A stretch of 64,000 nucleotides of DNA from Streptomyces exfoliatus (GCF_000725545.1 NZ_JNZP01000014.1:1-64000), one strand, 5' to 3'; shown: positions 9,127-17,913, numbered from the stretch's first letter. Notes: generated from the letters alone by a model not told the origin. Made by a program: numbers and translations.

Positions 9127-10338
9127 ATGACGCAGCACTCCACACGCAAGGCTCTCGTCGTCGGGGCGGGGATCGGCGGGCTCGCGGCCGCGGCCACGCT
9201 GCGCCGGGCCGGCGTCGAGGTCCGGATCTTCGAGCGGGCTCCCGAGCTGCGTCCGGGGACGACGGCGGTCTCCCTGATGTCCAACGCGATCCTCGCGCTG
9301 CGCACGCGGGGCATCGACATCGCCCCGAGTCTCGACAAGCGCGCCGAGGTCTTCGACGAGCTGAAGTTCCTCACCCGGCGCGGCGGGCTGATCAGGGCGC
9401 TCCCGTTCCGTGAACTCGCGGACCGGCTCGGCGCGTCCAACTACGCCGTCCACCGGGCCGATCTCCAGCAGGCGCTGCTCGACGCGCTCGGAGACGACCT
9501 GACCATCGAACTGGGCGCGGCCGCCACGGGGTTCGTCAGCGGCGACGACGGCGTCGAGGTGACGTTCGAGGACGGGCGGAAGGCCTCGGGTGACGTCCTG
9601 ATCGGCGCGGACGGCTTCAACTCGGCGATCCGCAGGCAGGTGGCGGGCGCCGACGAGCCGCGGCCCGGCAACTACGAGTGCTGGCTGGCGACCGTGCCCT
9701 TCCGCCATCCACGGCTGACCAAGGGGTACGCCGCGCACTACTGGGGGCGGGGCCAGCGCTTCGGCCTCGCCGACATCGGCCACGGCCGCGCGTACTGGTG
9801 GGGGACGAAGAACGTCCCGGCCGGTGCGGCCGGTGCGTCCGGGACTTCCGGTGTGTCCGGGGCTTCCGGCGGCGGGCGTTCCGGCAAGGCGGAGATCGCC
9901 CGCCATTTCGCCGGCTGGGCCGACGAGATCCAGGAGGTGATCCGGGCCACCCCCGAGGAGACGATCGTCCGCATCACCGCCCAGGACCGCCCCTTCCTCC
10001 AGCGCTGGGGCACCGGACGCATGACCCTCCTCGGGGACGCGGCGCACCCGATGCTCGTGAGCCTCGGCCAGGGCGCGGCGCTCGCCATCGAGGACGCCGT
10101 CGTCCTCGCCGCGCACGTCGAGCAGGCGAAGGACCCGGCCTCGGCCCTGCGCGGCTACGAGGACGAGCGCAGGCCGAGGACCGAGGCACTGGTCGCCGCG
10201 GCCCGCGCGCTCAGCGAGACGGAGCAGCTGGAGGGCCTGGTCCCCGCCACGATGCGCGACCTCTACTTCCGGTTCGCGCCCCTGTCCAAGTTCACCAGCC
10301 AGAACGAAGCCGTCCTCACCTGGCCCCCGTTGGGGTGA
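9127..10338 (+). CDS. FAD-dependent aromatic-type monooxygenase
   Basis: A 403-aa class A flavin monooxygenase. The N terminus carries the dinucleotide-binding motif GAGIGGLAAAATLRRAG, with an acidic residue closing the fold at VRIFERAP. The second FAD motif GDAAHPMLVSLGQGAAL lies near residue 300. Such enzymes hydroxylate or epoxidise aromatic or isoprenoid substrates with NAD(P)H and O2. A Gly/Ser/Ala-rich stretch of about 20 residues (9826-9885) interrupts the domain and looks like a low-complexity insertion. The start has AGGAG about seven bases upstream. It follows the methyltransferase on the same strand and is a likely tailoring enzyme. Confidence 0.9.
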   Translation: MTQHSTRKALVVGAGIGGLAAAATLRRAGVEVRIFERAPELRPGTTAVSLMSNAILALRTRGIDIAPSLDKRAEVFDELKFLTRRGGLIRALPFRELADRLGASNYAVHRADLQQALLDALGDDLTIELGAAATGFVSGDDGVEVTFEDGRKASGDVLIGADGFNSAIRRQVAGADEPRPGNYECWLATVPFRHPRLTKGYAAHYWGRGQRFGLADIGHGRAYWWGTKNVPAGAAGASGTSGVSGASGGGRSGKAEIARHFAGWADEIQEVIRATPEETIVRITAQDRPFLQRWGTGRMTLLGDAAHPMLVSLGQGAALAIEDAVVLAAHVEQAKDPASALRGYEDERRPRTEALVAAARALSETEQLEGLVPATMRDLYFRFAPLSKFTSQNEAVLTWPPLG

Positions 10339-10426
10339 CCCCGCGCCCGACCGGACCGCCAGCCGTTTCCGTCGCTCGCCCTCAACGAGTGAGCGGGCGG
10401 CGGAGCCGCGACGCGCACGGCGGGTG

Positions 10427-11881
10427 TCAGTCGATGCTCGCCTTGGCCTCGGGGGCGACCGGCGGGACGTCGGGGTACGGCCGGGGGTAGGGGGCGCCGA
10501 CGGCGAAGCGGGAGGCGAGGGCGTCGGCGAAGGCCGCGGCGATGCGCAGTTCACCGCGGGCGTTGGGGTGGGTGCCGTCCCACGTGTGCTCGGCGGCGAC
10601 GAACTCCGCCGCCGTCTCGGCCACCACGACGGGGGAGGAGGGACTGTCGAGGTCCTTGGCGACGGCCCGGATCCGGTCGTTGGTGGCCGCGACCCTGGCA
10701 CCGAAGTCCGCCTCGTCGACGGCCTTCTGGCACTGCAGGAGGGTGCCGAGCACGAACCGCAGGTCCGGGCGGGCCCGTCGGGAGTTGGCGATGAACTCGC
10801 GGAGGTTCGCCTCGAACACGGGCGGCTCGACGCCGTACCAGAACAGGTCGTTGATGCCGAGGAGCACCAGCAGGTAGTCGGGCCGGTGCTCCCGCACCTT
10901 GGCCTCGATCTCGTCCTTCTCGGAGAGATAGGGGCGACCCCACTGGGCGTCGTGGTCGGGATCGAACTCCGGGTCGGCGTACGTGAGGTCGCCGTCGCCT
11001 TCCTCGGCGGTGCGGATGTTGTCGAGCGTGTTCTTCGGTCCGACGAGGTCGAGGCTCACCTCGTGCTCGCGCAGGTGCTTCCAGAAGCGGTAGCGCCACG
11101 TCCAGTCACCGCTGCTGCCGTGGCTGATCGAATCGCCGACGATCATGATGTTGATCATGTCGGGGGTGCGGGCGGGGTCTGCGAGGGACATGCTGTTCTC
11201 CCTTGTCGTCACCTGCGGGGTCACCCGGGACCAGCCCCCTGTCGCGCCGTAGCTTCGCAGGACGCGAGCGGGCGCCCCGCCGATGAGGCAGTGGCCGGGG
11301 AACTCGCCCCGCACGATCGAGCCCGCGGCCACCGCGACGTTCCGCCCGAGGCGGGTCCCGGGAAGCACGACGGTTCCGGCGCCGATCCAGCAGCCGTCAC
11401 CGATCACCACCGGGCGGTTCAGGGGCGGCTGGACGCCGATGGGCAGGTCGGGGTCGGTGTAGCCGTGGTTCTGGTCGGTGATGTACGCGTACGGGGCGAT
11501 GAAGACGTCGTCGCCGATCGTGACGGACTCATGGGCGACGACGTGGCTGCCCCTTCCGATCAGGCAGCGCGCGCCGATCCGGAGGACGGGGTCGGGGCCC
11601 AGGTGCAGGCCGGGCAGCAGACCGGCGCTGAGGCTGACATGGCTCCCGACCAGGGTGTCGTCACCGATCTCCATCCACGGCTCCCCGTAGAGGGAGGCCA
11701 CCGGGAAGCCGATGGACACACCGCGTCCCAGGCGCCGGAAGCGGCGGCCACCCGGATCCTCGGAGGTGAGCCGCCCGGTCCGCTCGGCCCAGGCCCACAC
11801 GTCACGGACCAGGGAAGCCCGGAGCCGGCGCACCCGAAGGCTGAGACGGCCCTTCACGAGGCCGGCGGCTGGCTGCTGCAT
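10427..11881 (-). CDS. hexapeptide-repeat acyltransferase joined to SGNH hydrolase
   Basis: A 484-aa open frame with two enzymes. Residues 1-225 form a left-handed beta-helix acyltransferase with repeated IG-x-x-x units, a candidate catalytic His in ITDQNHGY, and the GGAPARVLRSY end typical of the CysE/LacA fold. From residue 231 comes a complete SGNH hydrolase with GDSISHG, GINDLF and DGTHPN, the Ser, Asn and Asp-His blocks. The junction is odd. The codons before Met 11191 read like a leader, with AAGGGAG six bases ahead of that ATG, so the hydrolase may also be made separately. ATG 11881 is preferred over GTG 11890 for ribosome-site spacing. It converges on the monooxygenase; acylation or deacylation of the peptide product is possible. 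Confidence 0.8.
   Translation of the reverse strand: MQQPAAGLVKGRLSLRVRRLRASLVRDVWAWAERTGRLTSEDPGGRRFRRLGRGVSIGFPVASLYGEPWMEIGDDTLVGSHVSLSAGLLPGLHLGPDPVLRIGARCLIGRGSHVVAHESVTIGDDVFIAPYAYITDQNHGYTDPDLPIGVQPPLNRPVVIGDGCWIGAGTVVLPGTRLGRNVAVAAGSIVRGEFPGHCLIGGAPARVLRSYGATGGWSRVTPQVTTRENSMSLADPARTPDMINIMIVGDSISHGSSGDWTWRYRFWKHLREHEVSLDLVGPKNTLDNIRTAEEGDGDLTYADPEFDPDHDAQWGRPYLSEKDEIEAKVREHRPDYLLVLLGINDLFWYGVEPPVFEANLREFIANSRRARPDLRFVLGTLLQCQKAVDEADFGARVAATNDRIRAVAKDLDSPSSPVVVAETAAEFVAAEHTWDGTHPNARGELRIAAAFADALASRFAVGAPYPRPYPDVPPVAPEAKASID
11191..11210 (-). promoter_or_regulatory. internal ribosome binding site and ATG inside the fusion frame
   Basis: AAGGGAG followed by six bases and ATG lies exactly at the border between the acyltransferase and SGNH parts. 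It suggests two genes that lost the stop between them, or an independent 254-aa hydrolase product (10427-11191). Confidence 0.6.
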
Positions 11882-12002
11882 GTCCGTCACCCTACGAAGG
11901 ACACTCCCGGCGGGCTCCCCGGCGGAGCCGCCCGGGTGACGCGAGACCCCCGTCCTCGCCTTTCAGCCGGTCCTGGGGCAGGGCGCTGCCGCCGGCACCG
12001 CC

Positions 12003-12810
12003 GTGTCCGGGCGGCCTTCGACGTCTGCCCGACGCCGGGTGCCGACCCCCGTGAAGGGCGTGCCAGTGCTGACCCGGGAGGAACGCGAGACCCTGCGCTC
12101 GTACGGGGAGCGGGCCGCCGAGGCCGGTGTCGGCCTGCGGTCCCTCGTGCGGGCCCACCTCGCCGCGACGCAGCGGGTGCGTCCCGGCCTGGCCGCCGAC
12201 CGCCGCAGCGCATCTCCTGAGCGCCGTCGAGCAGGCGGTCGACGCGTTCGCCGGGGGCACATGAGCTGGCGCAGCGCCTGGCGGTACGTCAGGAGGAGAT
12301 CGCGCGACGCGTGTTGATCGACGACCTGCTGTACGGGCGGAGCGATCTCGGGCGCCTCGCGGAGCGCGCCGAACGCTTCGGGCTGCTGCTGTCCCACGCG
12401 CATGCCGTGGCCGTCGCCCAGGGCCCGGAGCCGTACAGCGACGGCTACGCGGTCACCCGTACCGTCGAGTCCTCCCTCGTCGCCCGCTTCGGCGACCTGC
12501 TCACCACCAAGGACGGCCGGCTGATCTGCGTCGCGCCCGGACGAGCCCGACGTGCTCGCCCGCTTCGCCAAGCAGGCGTACGCCGCGACCGACGGCGGCC
12601 GGGTCGCCGTCGGCCGCGCGCACCAGGGCGCGGGCGGCGCCGTCCACTCCTACGGGGAGGCCCTCAATGCCCTCGACATTCGACACGGGCCGCGTCACCG
12701 CCCAGGCGGCCTGCCGCCGCAGCCTGCGGGCGCTGTCGATCGAGGCCCCGGGCTTCACCGAAGCGCTGGCGAGGATTCGGTCACGGATTCAAACAAGAGT
12801 GAACAGATAA
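12003..12810 (+). pseudogene. decayed PucR-like transcriptional regulator
   Basis: Successive frames give one protein-like text with coding codon use. LTREERETLRSYGERAAEAG is followed by a shift near 12210 into LSAVEQAVDAFAGG. A stop or shift at 12262 leads to ELAQRLAVRQEEIARRVLIDD. A shift near 12541 leads to DVLARFAKQAYAATDGGR, and a last shift near 12680 leads to VTAQAACRRSLRALSIEAP, ending at TAA 12808. The layout resembles the N-terminal and middle parts of PucR/CdaR-type regulators. The C-terminal HTH is not recognisable. At least four frame breaks make it non-functional. The family call is by resemblance only. Confidence 0.65.
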
Positions 12811-12824
12811 GCGCAGCAGGCTTC

Positions 12825-12853
12825 TTGACCTGACGTCAGCAGGTTTCTACGCT
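12825..12853 (+). promoter_or_regulatory. promoter of the rhamnogalacturonan lyase gene
   Basis: TTGACC (12825-12830), a 17-bp spacer and TACGCT (12848-12853) match the housekeeping promoter pattern. The predicted start is near 12860, right at the edge of the operator. Confidence 0.65.
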
Positions 12854-12860
12854 CGCAGCC

Positions 12861-12876
12861 GTGGGAGCGTTCCCAC
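12861..12876. promoter_or_regulatory. LacI/CebR-type operator
   Basis: GTGGGAGCGTTCCCAC is a near-perfect palindrome with one central mismatch. It is one base away from the CebR box TGGGAGCGCTCCCA. It lies just after the -10 hexamer and would block transcription, fitting sugar-inducible control of the secreted lyase. Confidence 0.7.
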
Positions 12877-12941
12877 ACCCCTTGAGCACCCAGGCCCTGC
12901 GAGAAGCCGCGTCAGGGCACCCCCATGCCACGGAGGTCATC

Positions 12942-14846
12942 ATGACCGACGCACACCGGAGCCACGGTTCGGCTCCGCGGCCCACCCCCAGGGCGGGGAG
13001 CCGGTCGAGGAACAGGCTGCTGCGCGGTGTGACCGCCGCCGCGCTCACCTTCTCCGCGCTCGCCGGACTGCCGCAGACCGCGCACGCGGCCACCGCACGC
13101 CAGGTGGAGCGACTCGACCGGGGCCTCACCAGCACGCACACCAGCGCCGGGAACCTGGTGTCGTGGCGCTGGCTCGCCACCGATCCGAACGACGTGGCGT
13201 TCAACGTCTACCGCGGCACCGCCAGGCTCAACTCCACACCCGTCACGGCCTCCACGAACTACTTCGACGCCGGAGCCCCCGACTCGGCCGACTACACGGT
13301 CCGAGCGGTGGTCAACGGCACGGAGCAGCCGTCCTCCGAGCACGCCCTCCAGTTCCGCCCCGGGTACCTCGACGTGCCGATCTCACCGCCCGCCGGCGGG
13401 ACGACCCCGGACGGCGTGGCGTACACCTACGAGGCCAACGACGCCTCCGCCGGTGACCTCGACGGCGACGGCAGGCTCGACCTCGTCCTCAAGTGGCAGC
13501 CGACCAACGCCAAGGACAACTCGCAGTCCGGATACACCGGAAACACGATCGTCGACGGCATACGACTCGACGGCACCCGTCTGTGGCGCGTCGACCTCGG
13601 CCGTAACATCCGCTCCGGCGCGCACTACACGCAGTTCCAGGTGTACGACTACGACGGCGACGGCCGGGCCGAGGTCGCCATGAAGACCGCCGACGGCACC
13701 CGGGACGGTACGGGCACGGTCATCGGCAACTCATCGGCCGACCACCGCAACTCCAGCGGATACGTCCTGGCCGGCCCCGAATACCTGACGATGTTCAACG
13801 GCCAGACCGGCAAGGCCATGGGCACCGTCGACTACGTCCCCGCGCGCGGCACCGTCTCCTCCTGGGGCGACTCCTACGGCAACCGCGTCGACCGCTTCCT
13901 CGCCGGCACCGCCTACCTCGACGGCGCCCGCCCCTCCCTGATCATGGCCCGCGGCTACTACACCCGTACCGTCGTCGCCGCCTGGGACTGGCGGAACGGC
14001 CAGTTCACCCGTCGCTGGACCTTCGACACCAACTCCTCCACCAACACCGGCAAGGGCTACGACGGGCAGGGCAACCACAGTCTGTCGATCGCGGACGTCG
14101 ACGCCGACGGCAGGGACGAGATCGTCTACGGCGCGATGACCGTCGACGACAACGGCGCCGGCCTCTGGACGAACCGGCTCGGCCACGGCGACGCGGGCCA
14201 CGTCGGCGACCTCGACCCGTCCCGGGCGGGCCTGGAGTACTTCAAGGTCTCCGAGGACAAGTCCAAGCCCGGCTCCTGGCTGGCCGACGCGCGCACCGGA
14301 CAGGTCCTGTGGCAGACCGCCTCGGGCGCCGACAACGGCCGGGGCGTCGCCGCCGACATCCACGCCGGCAGCCCGGGCGCCGAGGCGTGGTCCGCCTCCG
14401 ACACCACCCTGCGCTCGGCGACCGGAGCATCCCTCGGCCGGGAACCGTCCAGCATCAACTTCCTGTCCTGGTGGGACGGCGACACCGTCCGCGAACTCCT
14501 CGACGGCACCCGCATCGACAAGTACGGCACCTCCGCCGACACCCGCCTGCTGACCGGCTCCGGCGTCTCCTCCAACAACACCACCAAGTCCACCCCCGCC
14601 CTGTCCGGCGACATCCTCGGCGACTGGCGCGAGGAAGTCGTGTGGCGGACCAGCGACAACCGCGCCCTGCGGATCTACTCGACGCCCCACCAGACGGACA
14701 CCAGGATCACCACCCTGCTCCACGACACCCAGTACCGCACCGCCCTCGCCTGGCAGAACACCGCCTACAACCAGCCCCCGCACCCGAGCTTCTTCATCGG
14801 CGCGGGCATGCCCACCCCGCCGCGCCCGACCGTCCACACACCCTGA
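12942..14846 (+). CDS. secreted rhamnogalacturonan lyase, PL11-like
   Basis: A 634-aa secreted enzyme that cleaves the rhamnose-galacturonate backbone of pectin. After a basic N terminus, a hydrophobic segment ends in the signal-peptidase-like site THA/HAATA near residue 50. A short fibronectin-like strand domain follows (VSWRWLATDPNDVAFNVYRG). A beta-propeller then carries Asp-rich loops DLDGDGRLD, YDGDGRAE and DVDADGRDE, as in polysaccharide lyase family 11. The length fits one catalytic propeller without a carbohydrate-binding module. ATG 12942 has GGAGG five bases upstream; the longer GTG 12861 start would overlap the operator and is rejected. It is monocistronic, with a terminator beyond it. 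Confidence 0.92.
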   Translation: MTDAHRSHGSAPRPTPRAGSRSRNRLLRGVTAAALTFSALAGLPQTAHAATARQVERLDRGLTSTHTSAGNLVSWRWLATDPNDVAFNVYRGTARLNSTPVTASTNYFDAGAPDSADYTVRAVVNGTEQPSSEHALQFRPGYLDVPISPPAGGTTPDGVAYTYEANDASAGDLDGDGRLDLVLKWQPTNAKDNSQSGYTGNTIVDGIRLDGTRLWRVDLGRNIRSGAHYTQFQVYDYDGDGRAEVAMKTADGTRDGTGTVIGNSSADHRNSSGYVLAGPEYLTMFNGQTGKAMGTVDYVPARGTVSSWGDSYGNRVDRFLAGTAYLDGARPSLIMARGYYTRTVVAAWDWRNGQFTRRWTFDTNSSTNTGKGYDGQGNHSLSIADVDADGRDEIVYGAMTVDDNGAGLWTNRLGHGDAGHVGDLDPSRAGLEYFKVSEDKSKPGSWLADARTGQVLWQTASGADNGRGVAADIHAGSPGAEAWSASDTTLRSATGASLGREPSSINFLSWWDGDTVRELLDGTRIDKYGTSADTRLLTGSGVSSNNTTKSTPALSGDILGDWREEVVWRTSDNRALRIYSTPHQTDTRITTLLHDTQYRTALAWQNTAYNQPPHPSFFIGAGMPTPPRPTVHTP

Positions 14847-14871
14847 ACGACGACGAGGAGATTCAGAGTTC

Positions 14872-15012
14872 TCCGGCTGCGACTTCCTCACCCCGAGCCC
14901 GGGGATCAAGATCCCCGCAAGCTGTCCGACATCGGGCCGCCGCCGACGGCACCGTCTGGGGCGTCAACCGCGCCGGCGGCATCACCGCTACACCGGCGAC
15001 CGGCAGGACCGA
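14872..15012 (+). pseudogene. remnant of a tectonin-type repeat
   Basis: In three successive frames the text reads KLSDIG, then ADGTVWGVNRAGGI, then RYTGD. This is the signature of a tectonin/beta-propeller repeat found in secreted Streptomyces lectin-like proteins. Only about one repeat remains, with two frame breaks. It may be a relic of a longer lyase C terminus or of a lost neighbour. Confidence 0.4.
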
Positions 15013-15034
15013 CCGAGTCGGCAACGTGACGCGG

Positions 15035-15065
15035 GCCCCCGGCTGTTGTACAGGCCGGGGGCTTT
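15035..15065. terminator. bidirectional terminator
   Basis: Arms GCCCCCGGC and GCCGGGGGC enclose a 10-nt loop, with TTT following on the plus strand. It lies between the convergent lyase and alpha/beta hydrolase genes. Confidence 0.75.
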
Positions 15066-15096
15066 CCGGCCCTCGTCGGACGGCCGGCCGCGCCGG

Positions 15097-15966
15097 CTAA
15101 GCCGCCAGGAATTCGAGCGCCCGCGCGACGAACCTGTCGTGGTACTGGAAGATCCCGCCGTGCCCGGCGTCGGGGTAGAGGGGTTCGAGCTCGCCCCGGG
15201 GCAGCCGGGCCGCCAGGTCCAGGGTGTTCTCGCTCGGGACCATCCGGTCGCTCTCGCCGTTGGCCACCAGAACCGGTTGGTGGATGCGCGACAGATCGGC
15301 CGGTGCCTGGAGCCCCCACCGGTGGATGGCCTTGAGCTGGGCGCGGAACGAGGAGATCGAGATGGCCTTGTCGCGGTCGTCCGTACGCTCCTTCAGCCGG
15401 TCGAGGAAGGCGTGGGCCGCCCGGCGACCCACAGCGGTGTCGGGGAAGAACAGGTACTGCTTCGGGTCGTTGCGGGTCACGACGCCTCTGAGGATGTCCT
15501 TGACGGTGATCCGGGTGACCTTGTCGATGCCGGGGCCTCCCGCCGGGCCCGTGCCCGCGAGGATGACCTTGCGTACGAGCTGGGGTTCCCGCGCCGCGAT
15601 GACCTGGGCGATGAAGCCGCCCATCGACAGGCCGAGCAGGTCGACCCGGTCGAACCCGAGGGCCCGGACGAACAGCACGGTGTCGCGGGCCATCGCCTCG
15701 ATGGTGTCGGGCGTGGAGCCGCCGGACGCGCCGACGCCTCGGTTGTCGTAGGTGATCACCCGGCGGCGGGCGGCGAGTCCGTCGACGACGCGGGGGTCCC
15801 AGTTGTCCAGGACCGCGGACAGGTGGTTGAGGAGGATCAGTGGCACGCCGTCGGCCGGGCCGAGCTCCCGGTAGACGAAGTCCACACCGCGCACGGACAC
15901 GGAACGGGTCGGCGTCCTCGCGTACGACGTCGGGGTGGGTGTGGGGGAACTGGACGCTGCGCTCAT
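15097..15966 (-). CDS. alpha/beta hydrolase
   Basis: A 289-aa hydrolase of the 3-oxoadipate-enol-lactonase/haloperoxidase-like class. The nucleophile elbow is GLSMGG, the oxyanion segment is LNHLSAVLDNWDP, and the acid and base are likely in GESDRMVPS and DAGHGGIF. The first 20 residues are a Ser/Thr/Pro-rich extension with no clear signal peptide. It lies 101 bp after the quinone-oxidoreductase gene and is probably in the same transcript. The trio with the SDR suggests handling of a small carbonyl or ester compound under the divergent TetR. The substrate is unknown. Confidence 0.85.
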   Translation of the reverse strand: MSAASSSPTPTPTSYARTPTRSVSVRGVDFVYRELGPADGVPLILLNHLSAVLDNWDPRVVDGLAARRRVITYDNRGVGASGGSTPDTIEAMARDTVLFVRALGFDRVDLLGLSMGGFIAQVIAAREPQLVRKVILAGTGPAGGPGIDKVTRITVKDILRGVVTRNDPKQYLFFPDTAVGRRAAHAFLDRLKERTDDRDKAISISSFRAQLKAIHRWGLQAPADLSRIHQPVLVANGESDRMVPSENTLDLAARLPRGELEPLYPDAGHGGIFQYHDRFVARALEFLAA

Positions 15967-16067
15967 GACCGGGTCCTAGGGGAGTGCGGGGGTGGGGAGA
16001 GCGGGGATGTGCGGGGCCGGCGCTTCTCGTTGTCGTCCGGGGCCAGTGCCGGCGTTCGTTCCCGCCC

Positions 16068-17072
16068 TCACGTCATCGCGACGACGACCTTGCCGGCCTT
16101 GGCCCGTCCCTTTTCGACGTACTCCATGGCCTGGAGGGTCTCGTCGAACGGGAAGACGCTGTCGACGACGGGGCGGATCTTTCCGGCGTCGATGAGGGGG
16201 GTGAGTTCGCGCAGCTGGTCGCCACTGGCCTTCATGAACAGGAAGGAGTACGTGACACCGAGACGCTTGGCCTGGCGCCGGGTCTTGGCGCTGAGCGCGG
16301 CGATGCCCAGGCGGAGCACCAGGTTCGAGCCGAGTTCGCGGGCGGTGGCCGGGTCGGGCGGGCCCGCGACGGAGATGGCCAGGCCGCCGGGCTTGAGGAC
16401 GCGCAGGGACTTGGCGAGGTTCTCGCCGCCGAGGGAGTCCAGGACGACGTCGTAGCCGGTGAGGAGTTCGGAGAAGTCCTGGGTGCGGTAGTCGATGACC
16501 TCGTCCGCGCCGAGGTCCTTGACCAGGCCGACCTTGGCGGTGCTCGCGGTGGCGGCCACGTGCGCGCCCAGTGCCTTGGCCAGTTGGATGGTGATGGATC
16601 CCAGGCCGCCGGCGCCCGCGTGGATGAGGACCTTCTGGCCCGGCTGGACGTTAGCCCGCTCGACCAGGGCCTGCCAGGCGGTCAGCGCGACCAGGGGGAG
16701 GGAGGCGGCCTCGGTCATGGTGAGCGTGGCGGGCTTGGGCGCCAGGTCGTCCTGGTGGACGGCGAGGAGTTCGGCGAAGGTGCCGATGCGGTCCTTGTCG
16801 GGCCGCGCGTAGACCTCGTCGCCCACCGCGAAGCGGGTGACGGACGATCCGACGCGGACGACGGTTCCGGCGAGGTCGTTGCCCAGGACGAGCGGGAGAC
16901 GGTAGGGCAGGATCGACTTGAGGTCCCCGTCGCGGATCTTCATGTCCAGCGGGTTGACACTCGCCGCGTCGATCCTGACCAGGACGTCGTTGGCGCCCAC
17001 CTGGGGGTCGGGTATCTCGGCGGCGCGCATCCCGGCCGCAGCACCGTACTTCTCGACCATGAAGGCCTTCAT
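16068..17072 (-). CDS. NADP-dependent quinone oxidoreductase-like MDR enzyme
   Basis: A 334-aa medium-chain reductase. The N-terminal GroES-like part ends near residue 120. A Rossmann domain follows with the cofactor motif AGAGGLGSITIQLAK. The zinc-binding cysteines of alcohol dehydrogenases are absent, which places it with quinone oxidoreductases and zeta-crystallin relatives. ATG 17072 is chosen over ATG 17078 because GGAG abuts the first ATG but sits six bases before the second. It is the middle gene of the minus-strand SDR/MDR/hydrolase group. Confidence 0.9.
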   Translation of the reverse strand: MKAFMVEKYGAAAGMRAAEIPDPQVGANDVLVRIDAASVNPLDMKIRDGDLKSILPYRLPLVLGNDLAGTVVRVGSSVTRFAVGDEVYARPDKDRIGTFAELLAVHQDDLAPKPATLTMTEAASLPLVALTAWQALVERANVQPGQKVLIHAGAGGLGSITIQLAKALGAHVAATASTAKVGLVKDLGADEVIDYRTQDFSELLTGYDVVLDSLGGENLAKSLRVLKPGGLAISVAGPPDPATARELGSNLVLRLGIAALSAKTRRQAKRLGVTYSFLFMKASGDQLRELTPLIDAGKIRPVVDSVFPFDETLQAMEYVEKGRAKAGKVVVAMT

Positions 17073-17220
17073 CGTCATCTCCGTTCCGTTTCCCGTCCGT
17101 GGGAGGGGGGCTTCGTTCGTCCCGGGCTTCTCCCAGTACGAGACAGTTTGTGTCGTTTTCTATGGTGTGGCGCGGTGGCACCGCTCACTCGGCCGCGTCC
17201 GTCCTCAGGGCCGGGGAGCC

Positions 17221-17913
17221 TCAGGCGGCGCTCGGCTGCGGCGTGGCGGCCAGGCTCTGCTTGACGAACCGGCTGGTCTCGTCGGCGAGGATCTCGGGCA
17301 GGCCCGTCTCGATGCCGTGGAGGGCCTGGGCCGCGACGTCGGAGGCGGCGATCTTCTGGTCGGCGGGGATCTCGGCGGCCATGTCGGTGTCCATGTAGCC
17401 GACGTGCAGCGCCGAGACGGCGATGCCGCGAGGCGCCAGCTCGTCGCGGGTCGCACCGGTCAGCGCCCAGGCGGCGGCCTTGGACGCGGCGTAGGAGCCG
17501 AGGCCGGCCGGGTGGAACCAGGACAGGGCGGACAGGACGTTGAGCACGGCGCCGCCGCCGTTGCCCTCGATGACGGGGGCGAAGGCGCGGGTCGCGGCGA
17601 GCGGGCCGAAGAAGTTGGTCTCCATCTCCCGGCGCACCTCGTCGGTGTCGCTTCCGATCAGCGTCGCGCCGGTGGAGATGCCCGCGTTGTTGATCAGCAG
17701 GGTCGCGTCCGACGCGATGCGGGCGGCCTCGCGTATCGATGCCTCGTCCGTCACGTCGAGCCTCAGCGGGATCACGCCCGGCAGGTCGACCGTCTCGGGG
17801 CGGCGGGCCGCCGCGTACACCTTCGCGCCGCGCTCCACGAGCTGGGCCGCCAGGTGCCGTCCGAGGCCCCGGTTGGCGCCCGTGACGACCGCGACCGCGT
17901 TGTTCAGATCCAT
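17221..17913 (-). CDS. short-chain dehydrogenase/reductase
   Basis: A 230-aa classical SDR with the cofactor loop TGANRGLG, the NNAG motif, and the catalytic Ser-Tyr-Lys set in LSALSW and SYAASKAA. It probably reduces or oxidises a carbonyl with NADP(H). It is the first gene of the minus-strand group and faces the TetR gene across a 117-bp gap that contains the inverted repeat. It is the most likely direct target of that regulator. Confidence 0.92.
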   Translation of the reverse strand: MDLNNAVAVVTGANRGLGRHLAAQLVERGAKVYAAARRPETVDLPGVIPLRLDVTDEASIREAARIASDATLLINNAGISTGATLIGSDTDEVRREMETNFFGPLAATRAFAPVIEGNGGGAVLNVLSALSWFHPAGLGSYAASKAAAWALTGATRDELAPRGIAVSALHVGYMDTDMAAEIPADQKIAASDVAAQALHGIETGLPEILADETSRFVKQSLAATPQPSAA

